Assembly (NCBI GenBank): GCA_006226375.1
Contig: SBHC01000060.1
Coordinates: forward strand, 1 to 64,000
Length of the DNA stretch: 64,000 nucleotides
Direction: 5' to 3'
From: Deltaproteobacteria bacterium
GTDB taxonomy: Bacteria > Myxococcota_C > UBA6777
In this document: piece by piece, positions 53,546 to 62,500 of the stretch
Layout: the number at the start of each line of letters is the position of its first letter
Numbering within the stretch: the stretch's first letter is position 1
Translations under genes and position numbers: made by a program
The notes under the pieces: model-generated
What the model saw: only the letters and a program-made list of their open reading frames with translations
Database searches by the model: none
Told to the model about the DNA's origin: nothing

Positions 53546-53839
53546 TTAGATGTAGTCGAGAACAGCCGACTTTGCGGGTCGCAATTGCTCCAACTTGTAG
53601 CGAATGTCGTAGAGCTTGTTTCGACCTTCTTCGAGGCGTTGCAGGCGAACCAACAGTTGACGGTATTCTTCGTTGTCAAAGTTGGATTCGTCCCAATCCT
53701 CGGGCTTTCCACATTCTACAATTCGCTCGTAGAGAGCTTCCAATTCGGGAGAGAGTACCTCTTTTTGTTCGAGCTTGAAGAGAGACTCGAAACAGCGTTC
53801 GACCAACGAGAGCTTGTTGTCTGTTTCTACGGGTTGCAT
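53546..53839 (-). CDS. Small helical protein of the ubiquitin-like operon
   Basis: 97 residues (GAGGATAA upstream of ATG 53839). Almost all alpha-helical and charged (SLVERCFESLFKLEQKEVLSPELEALYERIVEC; YRQLLVRLQRLEEGRNKLYDIRYKLEQL), with a single Cys pair. No recognised domain. Second gene of the operon. Possible adaptor, chaperone or target-recognition subunit. Confidence 0.65.
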   Translation of the reverse strand: MQPVETDNKLSLVERCFESLFKLEQKEVLSPELEALYERIVECGKPEDWDESNFDNEEYRQLLVRLQRLEEGRNKLYDIRYKLEQLRPAKSAVLDYI

Positions 53840-53877
53840 CGTTTTATCCTCGTTTCAGGTCGTTGACTTGAGGGAAC

Positions 53878-53926
53878 CCATCGCACCTTGCGATGGATTC
53901 TCTCCAGCCCACGACAATTTGTCGTG
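53878..53926 (-). other. Two hairpins between the ubiquitin-like gene and the next gene
   Basis: CCATCGC-ACCTT-GCGATGG (53878-53896) and CACGACA-ATT-TGTCGTG (53910-53926), seven pairs each, in the 133-bp gap after the ubiquitin-like gene. They could stabilise its mRNA or partly terminate transcription, giving an excess of the ubiquitin-like protein. Confidence 0.55.
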
Positions 53927-53972
53927 CGCAGGTACTACGGTTGGAGTTTGTGTTGGGTTCAAGTTTGGCTTG

Positions 53973-54161
53973 TTAGCCCTTGGTTCCAGCACGGACCACA
54001 AACTTCACATTGCCATGCTCATCGTACTCGGGAACAGCGTTCTCGATCTGTGGGAACATGGTGGTCAATGCCTCACGGATTTCATCGATGCTGTGGGACA
54101 TATCCATTTCGATTTCACGGCCGAAGAAGGAAACTTTGCGAAGGTTGGTTGTGGTTTGCAT
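53973..54161 (-). CDS. Ubiquitin-like protein (Prok_Ub / PRTRC protein C-like)
   Basis: 62 residues from ATG 54161 (GAGG eight bases upstream; the longer frame is not credible). It resembles PRTRC protein C (Prok_Ub): a beta hairpin (RKVSFFGREIEMD), helix (SIDEIREALTTMFPQIENAV), further strands (NVKFVVRA) and the exact C-terminal GTKG end, exposing a terminal glycine as ubiquitin-like modifiers do. First gene of a leftward operon that continues with two unfamiliar proteins, E2-like, JAMM and E1-like. Confidence 0.82.
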   Translation of the reverse strand: MQTTTNLRKVSFFGREIEMDMSHSIDEIREALTTMFPQIENAVPEYDEHGNVKFVVRAGTKG

Positions 54162-54571
54162 GACTCTTACCTCATAGCTTAGAAAAAGGTGTTTGGTTAG
54201 CATCTCTGTTTGAGATGTTGTGTTGTCCTCTTGACACCAAGGAGTATGCCTCGGCTGTATGACAACTCCTGTCACACAAGTTAACATTTTGATTTTGTAT
54301 GTGTTTTGTTGTTCGCTCTTCGCAGCGAGGGGCAGAGGAGGAGAGGGCTTTACAGAGAACCTGTGAGGTAACTCACAAGATCGTAACGATCGAAGCTATG
54401 ATCATCTTTGATCATGATCAGAGTGATCGAAAACTGGATCAGGATCATCGGATCGTGATCAAGCATCTGGATCGAATCCAACACAAAAGACTTGCGAAGC
54501 GCAGGCTTGATTCGTACGATAAGACATGTCTTGTCTTGTATTTTTGTGAATTCATCCAGGAGTGCTATGCT
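54162..54571. other. Divergent control region of the ubiquitin-like operon and AraC gene
   Basis: 410 bp. It contains a hairpin CATCTC/GAGATG near 54204-54220 in the leader of the leftward operon, and a dense GATC cluster at 54379-54473 on the AraC side. A frame is open through it, but the AraC protein most likely begins at 54572. Confidence 0.5.
54379..54473. repeat. GATC cluster: 11 sites in 95 bp
   Basis: GATC occurs at 54379, 54388, 54400, 54410, 54416, 54425, 54437, 54443, 54451, 54457 and 54470; chance expectation in this length is about 0.4. It includes the perfect palindrome TGATCATGATCA (54409-54420). Lies 100-190 bp upstream of the AraC start. Confidence 0.85.
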
Positions 54572-55507
54572 GTGGACGTCTTAACAAGCATCATGAAAAC
54601 AGTCCGATTGGCCGGAACCGTCTTTTGTACAGCGGAGGTGGAAGCTCCCTGGTCTGTGCACACGCGGGGTTTACCCAGCGGGATCTTTCATGCGGTGGTA
54701 CGAGGGTCTTGTATGTTGATCTTGGATGAAGACAACAGCCGCTATGATCTTAAGCAGGGGGATGTGGTGTTCTTGCCTTTTGGTGACGCACACGTGATGT
54801 GTGACTCTCCATCCACGGAGCCTGTCCCTATTGTGGATATTGTGGAAACGGAGCCAGGCCAGTCGGTGGGTTCCTTAAAGATAGAAGGGTGGGGTGAGGC
54901 GACCTCCATCATTTGCGGAAGTTTCTCCTTTGAACAAAGTGAGATTCATCCGCTGTTGTCGAACCTTCCGTCTGTGATTGTGGTTCGCAAGGAGGAGGGA
55001 GATCTGGCCTCTTGGTTGGCGAGTACTTTGGAGCTGATGTCACACGAACTGCAGGAGAGTGGTCCTGGTGCAGAGATTGTGTTGACGCGATTGGCCGACG
55101 TGATCTTGGTGTATGCCTTGCGAAAACACATCGACTCGTTGCCACCAGGAGAAGGAGGCTGGTTGGGGGCATTGCGCGACCCTCAACTCTCGAAAGCCTT
55201 GGGGCATATTCATCATGAACCTGATGAACGATGGACGGCTGGCTCTCTCGCAACCAAGGTCGGGATGTCGCGATCCGCCTTCTTCTCTCGCTTCTCGGAG
55301 ATGGTAGGGGAGCCGCCGGGTCAATACTTAACTCGATGGCGCATGCATCTTGCGACACAGGCTTTGAAGGAAGATTCGGTTTCGTTGGCGGAGGTAGCGT
55401 TTCAGGTGGGTTACAACTCGGAGAGTTCGTTCAGCAAGGCATTCAAACGTATCGTAGGACGATCTCCAAGCATCTACCGGAAGGATGTGTTGCAGCAGGC
55501 TGCGTGA
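54572..55507 (+). CDS. AraC-family transcriptional regulator with N-terminal cupin
   Basis: 311 residues from GTG 54572 (CAGGAG nine bases upstream), matching the usual start of this subfamily (VDVLTSIMKTVRLAGTVF). An N-terminal cupin/AraC-binding domain (FHAVVRGSCMLILD; LKQGDVVFLPFGDAHVM) is followed by two helix-turn-helix motifs (WTAGSLATKVGMSRSAFFSRFSEMVG; SLAEVAFQVGYNSESSFSKAFKRIVG). It diverges from the ubiquitin-like operon and is a candidate regulator of it. Ligand unknown. Confidence 0.9.
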   Translation: MDVLTSIMKTVRLAGTVFCTAEVEAPWSVHTRGLPSGIFHAVVRGSCMLILDEDNSRYDLKQGDVVFLPFGDAHVMCDSPSTEPVPIVDIVETEPGQSVGSLKIEGWGEATSIICGSFSFEQSEIHPLLSNLPSVIVVRKEEGDLASWLASTLELMSHELQESGPGAEIVLTRLADVILVYALRKHIDSLPPGEGGWLGALRDPQLSKALGHIHHEPDERWTAGSLATKVGMSRSAFFSRFSEMVGEPPGQYLTRWRMHLATQALKEDSVSLAEVAFQVGYNSESSFSKAFKRIVGRSPSIYRKDVLQQAA

Positions 55508-55513
55508 GTGAGG

Positions 55514-56920
55514 TTACTTGTCTGCTTTGTCGTCTTTGGTGTCCAACTCTTCGATGGCCTTCTTGGTTTCTTTGATCTTCTTTTGTGTTTCAAGCTTCTT
55601 CAACTGAGCTTCCAGCTTTTCTTGTTCTCCATCTTGTTTGGCTTTGGACAAACCTTTGACGGCTTCTTGCAACTTCTTGATGGCCTCGGCATCAATGGGC
55701 TTTCGAACGATCTTTACAGATTTGAGGCTGCCAAACTTTTCATGAAGGGCAAGGGTTAATGTACGTTCCTTGTCCAAGGCTCCTTTGTTGACTTTGACAA
55801 CAGCAAGTCCTCCAAGTTGTGGGATTGGAAGGATTTGTGTTTGCACAGGAAGATCGGCTTGGGATACATGCAGCCGACAAGGTGCAGGTGTACGGTAGAC
55901 GATCCCTTTGACGTGAACTCCCCAATCGGAGCCCTCGGAGCCTTCTGACAATTTCGTCCATGTGTTTTGTTGAGCCAGTCGTCCACAAGGGGTTTTGGGC
56001 TTAGAAACATCTCTTAGTGCGACCTTGAAGACAGGAAACTCTTCTTGTGCCTTGGGAAAAGCCTTCTTGAGTTTGGAAACAGCCAAAGCGTAGGCTGGAC
56101 ATGCCCCATTGGTTGGATCGATTGTCAAAGTGCCTGCGCCTTGGTCTTCCTTACTCTTACCCTTACCCTTACCCTTACTGTTGTTTACGACTTTAGACGG
56201 GTCGATCATACAAGAAACAACCACTTCAACTTCTTTTTTGAAAGCTTCCGCGCTCTTTACCGCCGCAAGCTGGTTACTGAGATACTTGCGTCTTGCATCC
56301 AACATTTGTTGGTAGCCTGCCAAAGCTTTGCTATCCATTTTGAGTTTGCCTTGGGCTGTGTTCCCCAACATGTTTGCTTCCGTTTGACTTAGCTTTTGCA
56401 AAGAGATTTCCAAAGGGTGTATTGGAAGTTTTGTTGTACTGTTGTTGGGTATGATGCAAGTCTTTTTGTTGCTAAGAGCTTTGGTCCCTGAAGTAGCTTT
56501 GGCAATTTCTGCAATGAGTCCCAATGTCGATGTTACCACCTCTACGGACTTATCCTCTGTTTTGAAATTGAGGGATTTGAGTTCTCCGAGAGGTGTATGT
56601 TCGGTTCCAAGGCTCGTTTCTGACAAAAGCCCTGTTGTTGAGAGAATCAGGAATCCTGCTTGGGGGTCTGCTACAGAAATGGGCTCTACTTTGGCGTTGG
56701 TTACTTTGTGCGATTGTTTGTCTGTGCATGGGGGACAATAGCATCCCTTTGAGCTATAGGATGATGTAATCTTAAAGGAAAGCTTGAGCATTGTCTTCGG
56801 TAGAAAATAAGCGATACCTTCGGGCTTTTTCACATCTTGAAGCTTTCGTACAACAAGCTCCGAGTGGCAAGCGGAAAACAGTACGAAGATCAAGAATAGA
56901 CTCAGGATTGTTTTTCTCAT
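55514..56920 (-). CDS. Lipoprotein with Lys/Gly repeat, hypothetical
   Basis: 468 residues from ATG 56920 (GGAG upstream). Lipoprotein signal (ILSLFLIFVLFSAC). The long mature domain includes CYCPPC, a central helical region and a KGKGKGKSKE segment encoded by a near-perfect TTACCC hexamer array. A C-terminal charged coiled-coil region follows (QKKIKETKKAIEEL). It converges with the AraC gene, whose stop is 6 bp away. No family recognised. Confidence 0.72.
   Translation of the reverse strand: MRKTILSLFLIFVLFSACHSELVVRKLQDVKKPEGIAYFLPKTMLKLSFKITSSYSSKGCYCPPCTDKQSHKVTNAKVEPISVADPQAGFLILSTTGLLSETSLGTEHTPLGELKSLNFKTEDKSVEVVTSTLGLIAEIAKATSGTKALSNKKTCIIPNNSTTKLPIHPLEISLQKLSQTEANMLGNTAQGKLKMDSKALAGYQQMLDARRKYLSNQLAAVKSAEAFKKEVEVVVSCMIDPSKVVNNSKGKGKGKSKEDQGAGTLTIDPTNGACPAYALAVSKLKKAFPKAQEEFPVFKVALRDVSKPKTPCGRLAQQNTWTKLSEGSEGSDWGVHVKGIVYRTPAPCRLHVSQADLPVQTQILPIPQLGGLAVVKVNKGALDKERTLTLALHEKFGSLKSVKIVRKPIDAEAIKKLQEAVKGLSKAKQDGEQEKLEAQLKKLETQKKIKETKKAIEELDTKDDKADK
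56151..56180. repeat. TTACCC hexanucleotide microsatellite
   Basis: TTACTC, three TTACCC units and TTACTG in a row inside the lipoprotein gene, coding for the Lys-Gly repeat. Being six bases long, slippage would add or remove two residues without a frameshift. Confidence 0.8.
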
Positions 56921-56976
56921 TGAAATTCTCCTCATGTGAAAGTTACACTTTGTTTGAGTTGGGTGTACTGCTGTGT

Positions 56977-58152
56977 TTAAGATTTGGGTGATTTGCACAC
57001 ACAGGCTGCGTTGGGAGCGAGCGCCGTGGTGTGGTTCGGAGTGGGTGAGCCAGGACGTACACAAAGGGGTACAAGGCCTTTGGCTTGACACTTGGTTTTG
57101 CAGTACGACCAGCTACGTGGACCGGTGGCTTCGGTTGCGTATGGACAGGGTGTTGTGCAAACACAGGGAGATTGCGGTGACACAAACATGGTGCCACGTG
57201 GAGGTGGTGCTCCTGGTCGGATGCATACGGCCTTTCCAGAGCGTGCTCTGCAGAAGCTTTGGCAATAGCTCCAGCTTTTGGGTCCTGTTGTTCCCACGGC
57301 ATGACGGCATTGACTTAGCATCGCGACACCTCGGGGTTGTGGAATCATGGAATTAAGCCAGCGAGAGTAAGTGAAGACGTTGGTGTAGCCTGCATCAATG
57401 CCGCAGCGACCGTAGCTTGTTACGCCTGTCAGGATGTATTTTGTGATGCCACCCTGGACTCGTTGGACGAACAATGGGCCACCACTATCGCCTTTCCAGG
57501 TGATCGCGCTACCTGTGGTACTTCGGTCAACGTCAATAATGTCACTGGAAACTGCCGCAATCTTGTTGGTTCCGATGCGTCGTATTCCGAAGCCAGTGTT
57601 CCCGCAGTTGTTGTGTCCAAACCCGACGATGGTGAGCGGTTGCCCCACCGTTGGAAAAGCGCGCGTCATGGTATGTGTTGCGTAACGAGAGTGAGCAGGC
57701 TTGTCCAGATGGATCACTGCCAAATCAGCTTCACTTGAGGAAATGCTTTTGTTGACAATGTTAATGAAAAAACGCGGGTGAACGGTGACCTGACCCTGCA
57801 ACGTTTGCTTTTTGCCGTCTCGCAGGAGCATCACGCTCGCAATGGTGTCGCATTTGCTTGTATCCATTCGTCGGTCTGCATCTGGATGCGCTGAGCCTGG
57901 AGTGTACTCCCAACAAACACAGTGAGCGGCAGTGACAACCAGTTTGGGGTTCACCAGGGTTCCCGAGCAGCTACCGTTGACCATCACGACCCCGGAGAAC
58001 TTAGATTTGTTGTCAGGTACACCGCCAATGATGGTGATGCTCGCACCTTGGGTCTTGAGTGCAGGGCGGGAAGCTGCTGGTGCAGCTCTTGTCGGCTGGA
58101 TTGCTCCAAAGAGCACAAAGTGATATACCAAAACTAGGATCAAATAACGCAT
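56977..58152 (-). CDS. Secreted trypsin-like (S1) serine protease with C-terminal Cys-rich repeats
   Basis: 391 residues (AGGAGACG upstream of ATG 58152) with a signal peptide (YLILVLVYHFVLFGAIQPTRA). The mature enzyme begins IIGGVPDNKS, with catalytic His in LVVTAAHCVCW, Asp in EADLAVIHL and Ser in WKGDSGGPLF. After the protease domain (about residue 285) come two roughly 50-residue repeats, each with TGPxSWSYC, CxA, a Pro-Gly segment and a final CVC, perhaps a binding module. Exported, processed at the N-terminal Ile as in trypsin. Confidence 0.92.
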   Translation of the reverse strand: MRYLILVLVYHFVLFGAIQPTRAAPAASRPALKTQGASITIIGGVPDNKSKFSGVVMVNGSCSGTLVNPKLVVTAAHCVCWEYTPGSAHPDADRRMDTSKCDTIASVMLLRDGKKQTLQGQVTVHPRFFINIVNKSISSSEADLAVIHLDKPAHSRYATHTMTRAFPTVGQPLTIVGFGHNNCGNTGFGIRRIGTNKIAAVSSDIIDVDRSTTGSAITWKGDSGGPLFVQRVQGGITKYILTGVTSYGRCGIDAGYTNVFTYSRWLNSMIPQPRGVAMLSQCRHAVGTTGPKSWSYCQSFCRARSGKAVCIRPGAPPPRGTMFVSPQSPCVCTTPCPYATEATGPRSWSYCKTKCQAKGLVPLCVRPGSPTPNHTTALAPNAACVCKSPKS

Positions 58153-58305
58153 GGTGTCGTCTCCTCTTTCTACGGGCTTTTGAGAGCTTTGGTTTGCAAC
58201 TCATCTCTGTCTGATGTTGTTGTAGAGGAGTCTACCGATCGGAACGGGCGTCACCAGGACAAATACGTCCAAAATGAATTTCGCTGGGTGTGAGGTTGCT
58301 AGACG

Positions 58306-59538
58306 ATGAGTCGAGCGATGGGTTTGTTGTTGCGGGAGTGGCGCGAAGAGAAAGCTTGGTCACGAGAGCAACTCGTGGATCAGATCAATGCAAACTATCC
58401 GACTCTTTTGGAGCAGTCCAAGAGTGGATACCAGGCGCTGTCTGAGAAAACCATCCAACGCGTAGAAAGTGGAAAAAATAGCCCAACCATACGTACGCTT
58501 TCGATGTGGCTTGGGGCGCTTCATGAGATCTCGGAAGAACATTTGGACACGTTTTTGTCAGAGATGCTCTCTGCTGTTTTTTCCGGCGAACGTCCTAGCA
58601 GTGAGGAACAATTTGACTCGATCGATATGGACGAGGCCGAATGGGACAACAACCGCTGGCAAAACGCTCTCTCCTTTGTCCGAATGTTGCACGATGTTCC
58701 TGACGCAGTCATTGACCTCTTCAACAAAGAACACCCACGGAAAAAAGTGATTGACCTCGTGGCTGTTCAGAAAGCTTTGTCTCTTCGGAAGCAAAAGCAC
58801 AAAGACACCATCTTGTTTGTGGATGATGAGCCTCACATGCTTTCCACACTAAGAGAGTTTTTTCGTGATAGCTATCAGGTCGAAACTGCTCTGGATGGGA
58901 TGGAAGCTTTGGCTTTGTTGCAAGATGCATCAAAGTCCAAGGATATTGGCGTCATTGTGAGCGATCAAAGGATGCCTCGAATGACAGGAGTTGAGTTTCT
59001 GCGTTGCTCAAAGGAATATGTCCCGCACGCACAGCGTATTGTCATGACAGCCTATACTGATATCGACGCAATCATCGGCTCGATCAACGAAGCCCACGTG
59101 TACAAATTTTTTCACAAGCCTTTCGACTTTAATGAACTGCAGGTTGTCGTAGACGAAGCTATGCAGCGCTTTCACTTGGAGAGGCGCAATCATTCCTTAC
59201 GTCAAGAAGTTCAGACCCTCCGAGACGAGCGAACTGGAAGGGTGACTTCGGCAGACGATTCCATTCATGTGCAAGCCAAACATGTGACGGGAGGGGTGGA
59301 GATTTCGTTGCAAACATCTCAAGGATTGGAGCCCGCCGTTCAGGTTCTGGCTCCCCTTCCTGTCACATCCATGAAGCAACCTGTAGACAGCATGTTGTCT
59401 ACCGATGTTGTGACCTATTTGTGTGACCACTGTTTCGCGTCCAGCGACGAGGCATGGCTTGTACAGGAGGAGATGACATCCTCTTCCAAATTGCGGTTGA
59501 AGCTTCCCTTTCGTCGTACACAGGAGGACAAGCCGTGA
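58306..59538 (+). CDS. Response regulator with N-terminal XRE helix-turn-helix
   Basis: 410 residues. The N-terminus holds an XRE-type HTH (LLREWREEKAWSREQLVDQI, then KTIQRVESGKNSPTIRTLSMWL). A receiver domain starts at about residue 165: TILFVDDEPHM, phosphoacceptor Asp in IGVIVSDQRMPRMTGV, YKFFHKPFDFNELQ. A short coiled coil and a roughly 85-residue C-terminal region follow. The HTH-first order is unusual. Its TGA overlaps the GTG of the next gene, which encodes a large pseudokinase/ATPase and probably feeds it. Confidence 0.85.
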   Translation: MSRAMGLLLREWREEKAWSREQLVDQINANYPTLLEQSKSGYQALSEKTIQRVESGKNSPTIRTLSMWLGALHEISEEHLDTFLSEMLSAVFSGERPSSEEQFDSIDMDEAEWDNNRWQNALSFVRMLHDVPDAVIDLFNKEHPRKKVIDLVAVQKALSLRKQKHKDTILFVDDEPHMLSTLREFFRDSYQVETALDGMEALALLQDASKSKDIGVIVSDQRMPRMTGVEFLRCSKEYVPHAQRIVMTAYTDIDAIIGSINEAHVYKFFHKPFDFNELQVVVDEAMQRFHLERRNHSLRQEVQTLRDERTGRVTSADDSIHVQAKHVTGGVEISLQTSQGLEPAVQVLAPLPVTSMKQPVDSMLSTDVVTYLCDHCFASSDEAWLVQEEMTSSSKLRLKLPFRRTQEDKP

Positions 59539-62500
59539 ACAGGCTGCCCTTGCCATCTGTGGAGGGCTTTCAAGTCCACGAGTGGATCGCAAAAGGCCCA
59601 ATCACAGGGGTTGTGAGAGGTGTACGTCTAAGCGATGAACAACCTGTTGTTTTGAAGGTAGTTCTGTCTTCCCAAGTGGAGAAACCATCTGTCTTCGCTC
59701 ATGAATACTCTGTTGCCACAGATTTGCAACACAAGCATTGGGCTCAAATTCTGGAGATAGAGGAGAAGGGGGAGCTTCCCTATCTTTGTTGGGCGGATAC
59801 ACAAAGCATCGCTCTTTCCCGGTGGATGGAACATCACACTTGCTCGGTGGAGATGGCGTTGTGTTTGGGGCTGCAGCTGGTAGAAGCTCTAAATCCACTC
59901 GAGGAGCGAGGTTGGTGTCATTCTAGTTGGGGGCCCCATCATATTCTTTTACAACCTGACAATCAGATCCAAATGGTTGGTATGTCACATGTCCAGCCTG
60001 TCAACGATGTGGGAGGTTTTTCTGATACGTTTGTTGAAGAGGAGCTGCCTTATCTGTCTCCTGAGGGTGTAGGGCGAACTGCTGGCTCTTTGGACTTGCG
60101 TTCGAATTTCTACAGCTTGGGGGTGTTGCTTTATCGGCTCTTAACACAACGCTATCCTTTCACTGTGGATACAGCCTTGCAATGGCTTCATGCCCACGTC
60201 GCACTTCAGCCCAGAGCCCTCCTTGATGACAACCCATCTGTTCCAGCTATGTTGGGGCGAGTGATCGAAAAGCTTCTTGGCAAACGTAAAGAAGACCGGT
60301 ACCAAACATGCTTGGGGCTTCAAGCGGACTTGTTGTTTTGCTTGCATCATTGGCAACGTTCTCAAAAGGTTCCAACCGTTCCTTTGGGACGATGCGACCA
60401 AACACATTCGCTCTCTCCTCCTTTGGGTTTGTTTGGGCGGTCAGAGGAACTGACTTGGTGGGAGAATCAATCCAAGCGGTGGAAAGAGAAGGCTCCAACA
60501 TGCTGGAGTGTTTGCGGACCTGGAGGTATCGGCAAGACAACGTTGCTGCGATCTTTCCTGGAGTCAGAAAGTTCGGTTCGATTTCAAACTCTCTTCGGTA
60601 AATTTGAAGCCGGGCAACACCAGAGGCCTTTCTTTGCGTGGGGGCAGGCCGTACAAGGATGGATCCAGGAACTGTTTGTCGAGGATTCTGAGCGTTGGGA
60701 AGAATGGGTACGAGTGCTTCAGAAACACATGGGGGAGTCCTTGCCCCTCTTGTTCGTTTTGTGCCCAGAGTTAAGGCCTTTGTTTGCACAGAGAGCAGCT
60801 TCTCCTAAGTCACAGGCACTGAATGCAGTCAACCAGTGGCTTATCTTTTGGGAGAAGTTGTTTCGGTTTTGGGTCCAGCACGATCAACAGATGTTGCTTG
60901 TTTTGGAGGATTGGCAATGGTCGGACCAAAGCTCTCTACAACTGTTAGAATGGACGCTTTCGCATGGGCCTGCGAATCTTGGAATCTTGCTATCATACCG
61001 AGACGACGATGCCTCTCTTGAGTCCGAGCAAATCACACACCTCGGACCGCTGCTTCTGACGCACAATGTGGAGAGCCTGAAGCTATCCCCTCTTTGCATG
61101 GAAGCTTTGGACCAGTGGCTGACTGTATTGTTTCCGATCTCATCAACCACCCCACTGTCTCCGCTGATCTACCGTAAGGCTGGAGGAAACCCTCTGGTTT
61201 GGTGGCAACTTTTTCGGAGTGGTTTGGAGGATGGATGGCTGAAGTTTCATCCCCCCAGTGTGGACTTCACGACAGGAGAGGGGACGCCTGGTCGGTGGGA
61301 GTGGAACCTTGAACAATTACAAATGACGGACCTTTCGGAGCACGTCGCTACGTTGGTCGCTCGGCGTGTTGAGACCCTACCTCCCATCGACCAGGAATTG
61401 TTATCCTGGGCTGCCTGCCTTGGACGAGTTTTCTCTGTCCATCATGTGTGGCAAGCAATGGAGCTATCAAGAGCAGACATTGTTGCTATCTTGCATCGGT
61501 GTATACAGCAAGATATCTTAGCGCTTGTCGATGGTAGCTCTCTGTATCTTTGGCAGAGGGAGTCTTCTCCAAGTCCTCTTTCATCTCCACAGCTACGTTT
61601 TTTGCACGATTCATTGCAGCAGCATATCTACGAGATCTCTGCTCCCCATAAGCAAAGCTTACGGCATCTCCGACTCGCTCAATTTATGCAGTTGGAGTGG
61701 TGCAACTTGGGTGAATCGGAAGGCTCTTTGGTGTTTGCGATCGCTGAGCAGTGGAGCCGCGCTCAAGCTTTGAAGGCTTCTGTTTCTTCTCATGACTGTC
61801 GAGCCGCAGCAACCATCTTTCGGAGCGCTGCACAACAAGCTCGAAAGGTTGGAGCCTTTGCGGATAGCCTCTCGTTTGCGAAAATCGGATTGGCTTTTCT
61901 CTCTAAAAAGGATGCTCAGACCGAGCACGAAGAATTGAACATTGAGTTATCATTGTTGGAGATTGAAGGTTCGTATTTGTCGAGTCAGGTGGAACGCGCC
62001 GAAGAGCTTTCTCGGCTACTTTACAACGAGCATCGCACAAATTCTTCGGTGTGTGAGCGCATTGAGCGTTTGCAAATCGTCCTGCATACCAGTCTTGGTA
62101 ACCACAAACAGGCTCTATCCTTGGGGCTTGATGTCTTAAAGCGCATCGGGATATCCATACCCATGGAGCCTGGGCCTTTGAGCATGATCAAGGCCTTGCT
62201 TCACCTCCGGTTGTCTCTCTCTCAACAGACATATGACTCGTTGTTTGCGCTCCCTGAGATGAAAGATCCCAATGCCTTGCGATGGATGGAGATCTTGATG
62301 GAACTCAGCGTATCGGCGTTTATTGAGTTTCAACAACATGCGATCTTGATCGCCATTTGGATGCTTCGTCTCACGCTGCGCTATGGCTTGGCACCTACTT
62401 CATCGTATGGTTTTATGATTGTTGCGGTGCTGCAAATCATGCGTGGAAAGTTACAACAGGCTACCATGCTAGGAGAAGTTGCCCTCGAGTTGGACAACCG

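Noticed and set aside
49911-54161. A full PRTRC cassette
   Set aside because: No ParB-, ParM/ActR- or helicase-like genes in the cluster; only the conjugation core is recognisable.
54379-54473. GATC cluster as a replication origin
   Set aside because: No DnaA boxes, no AT-rich unwinding element and no dnaA/dnaN-type neighbours.
56151-56180. TTACCC array as a telomere
   Set aside because: Only three perfect units, inside an intact reading frame in the middle of the window.
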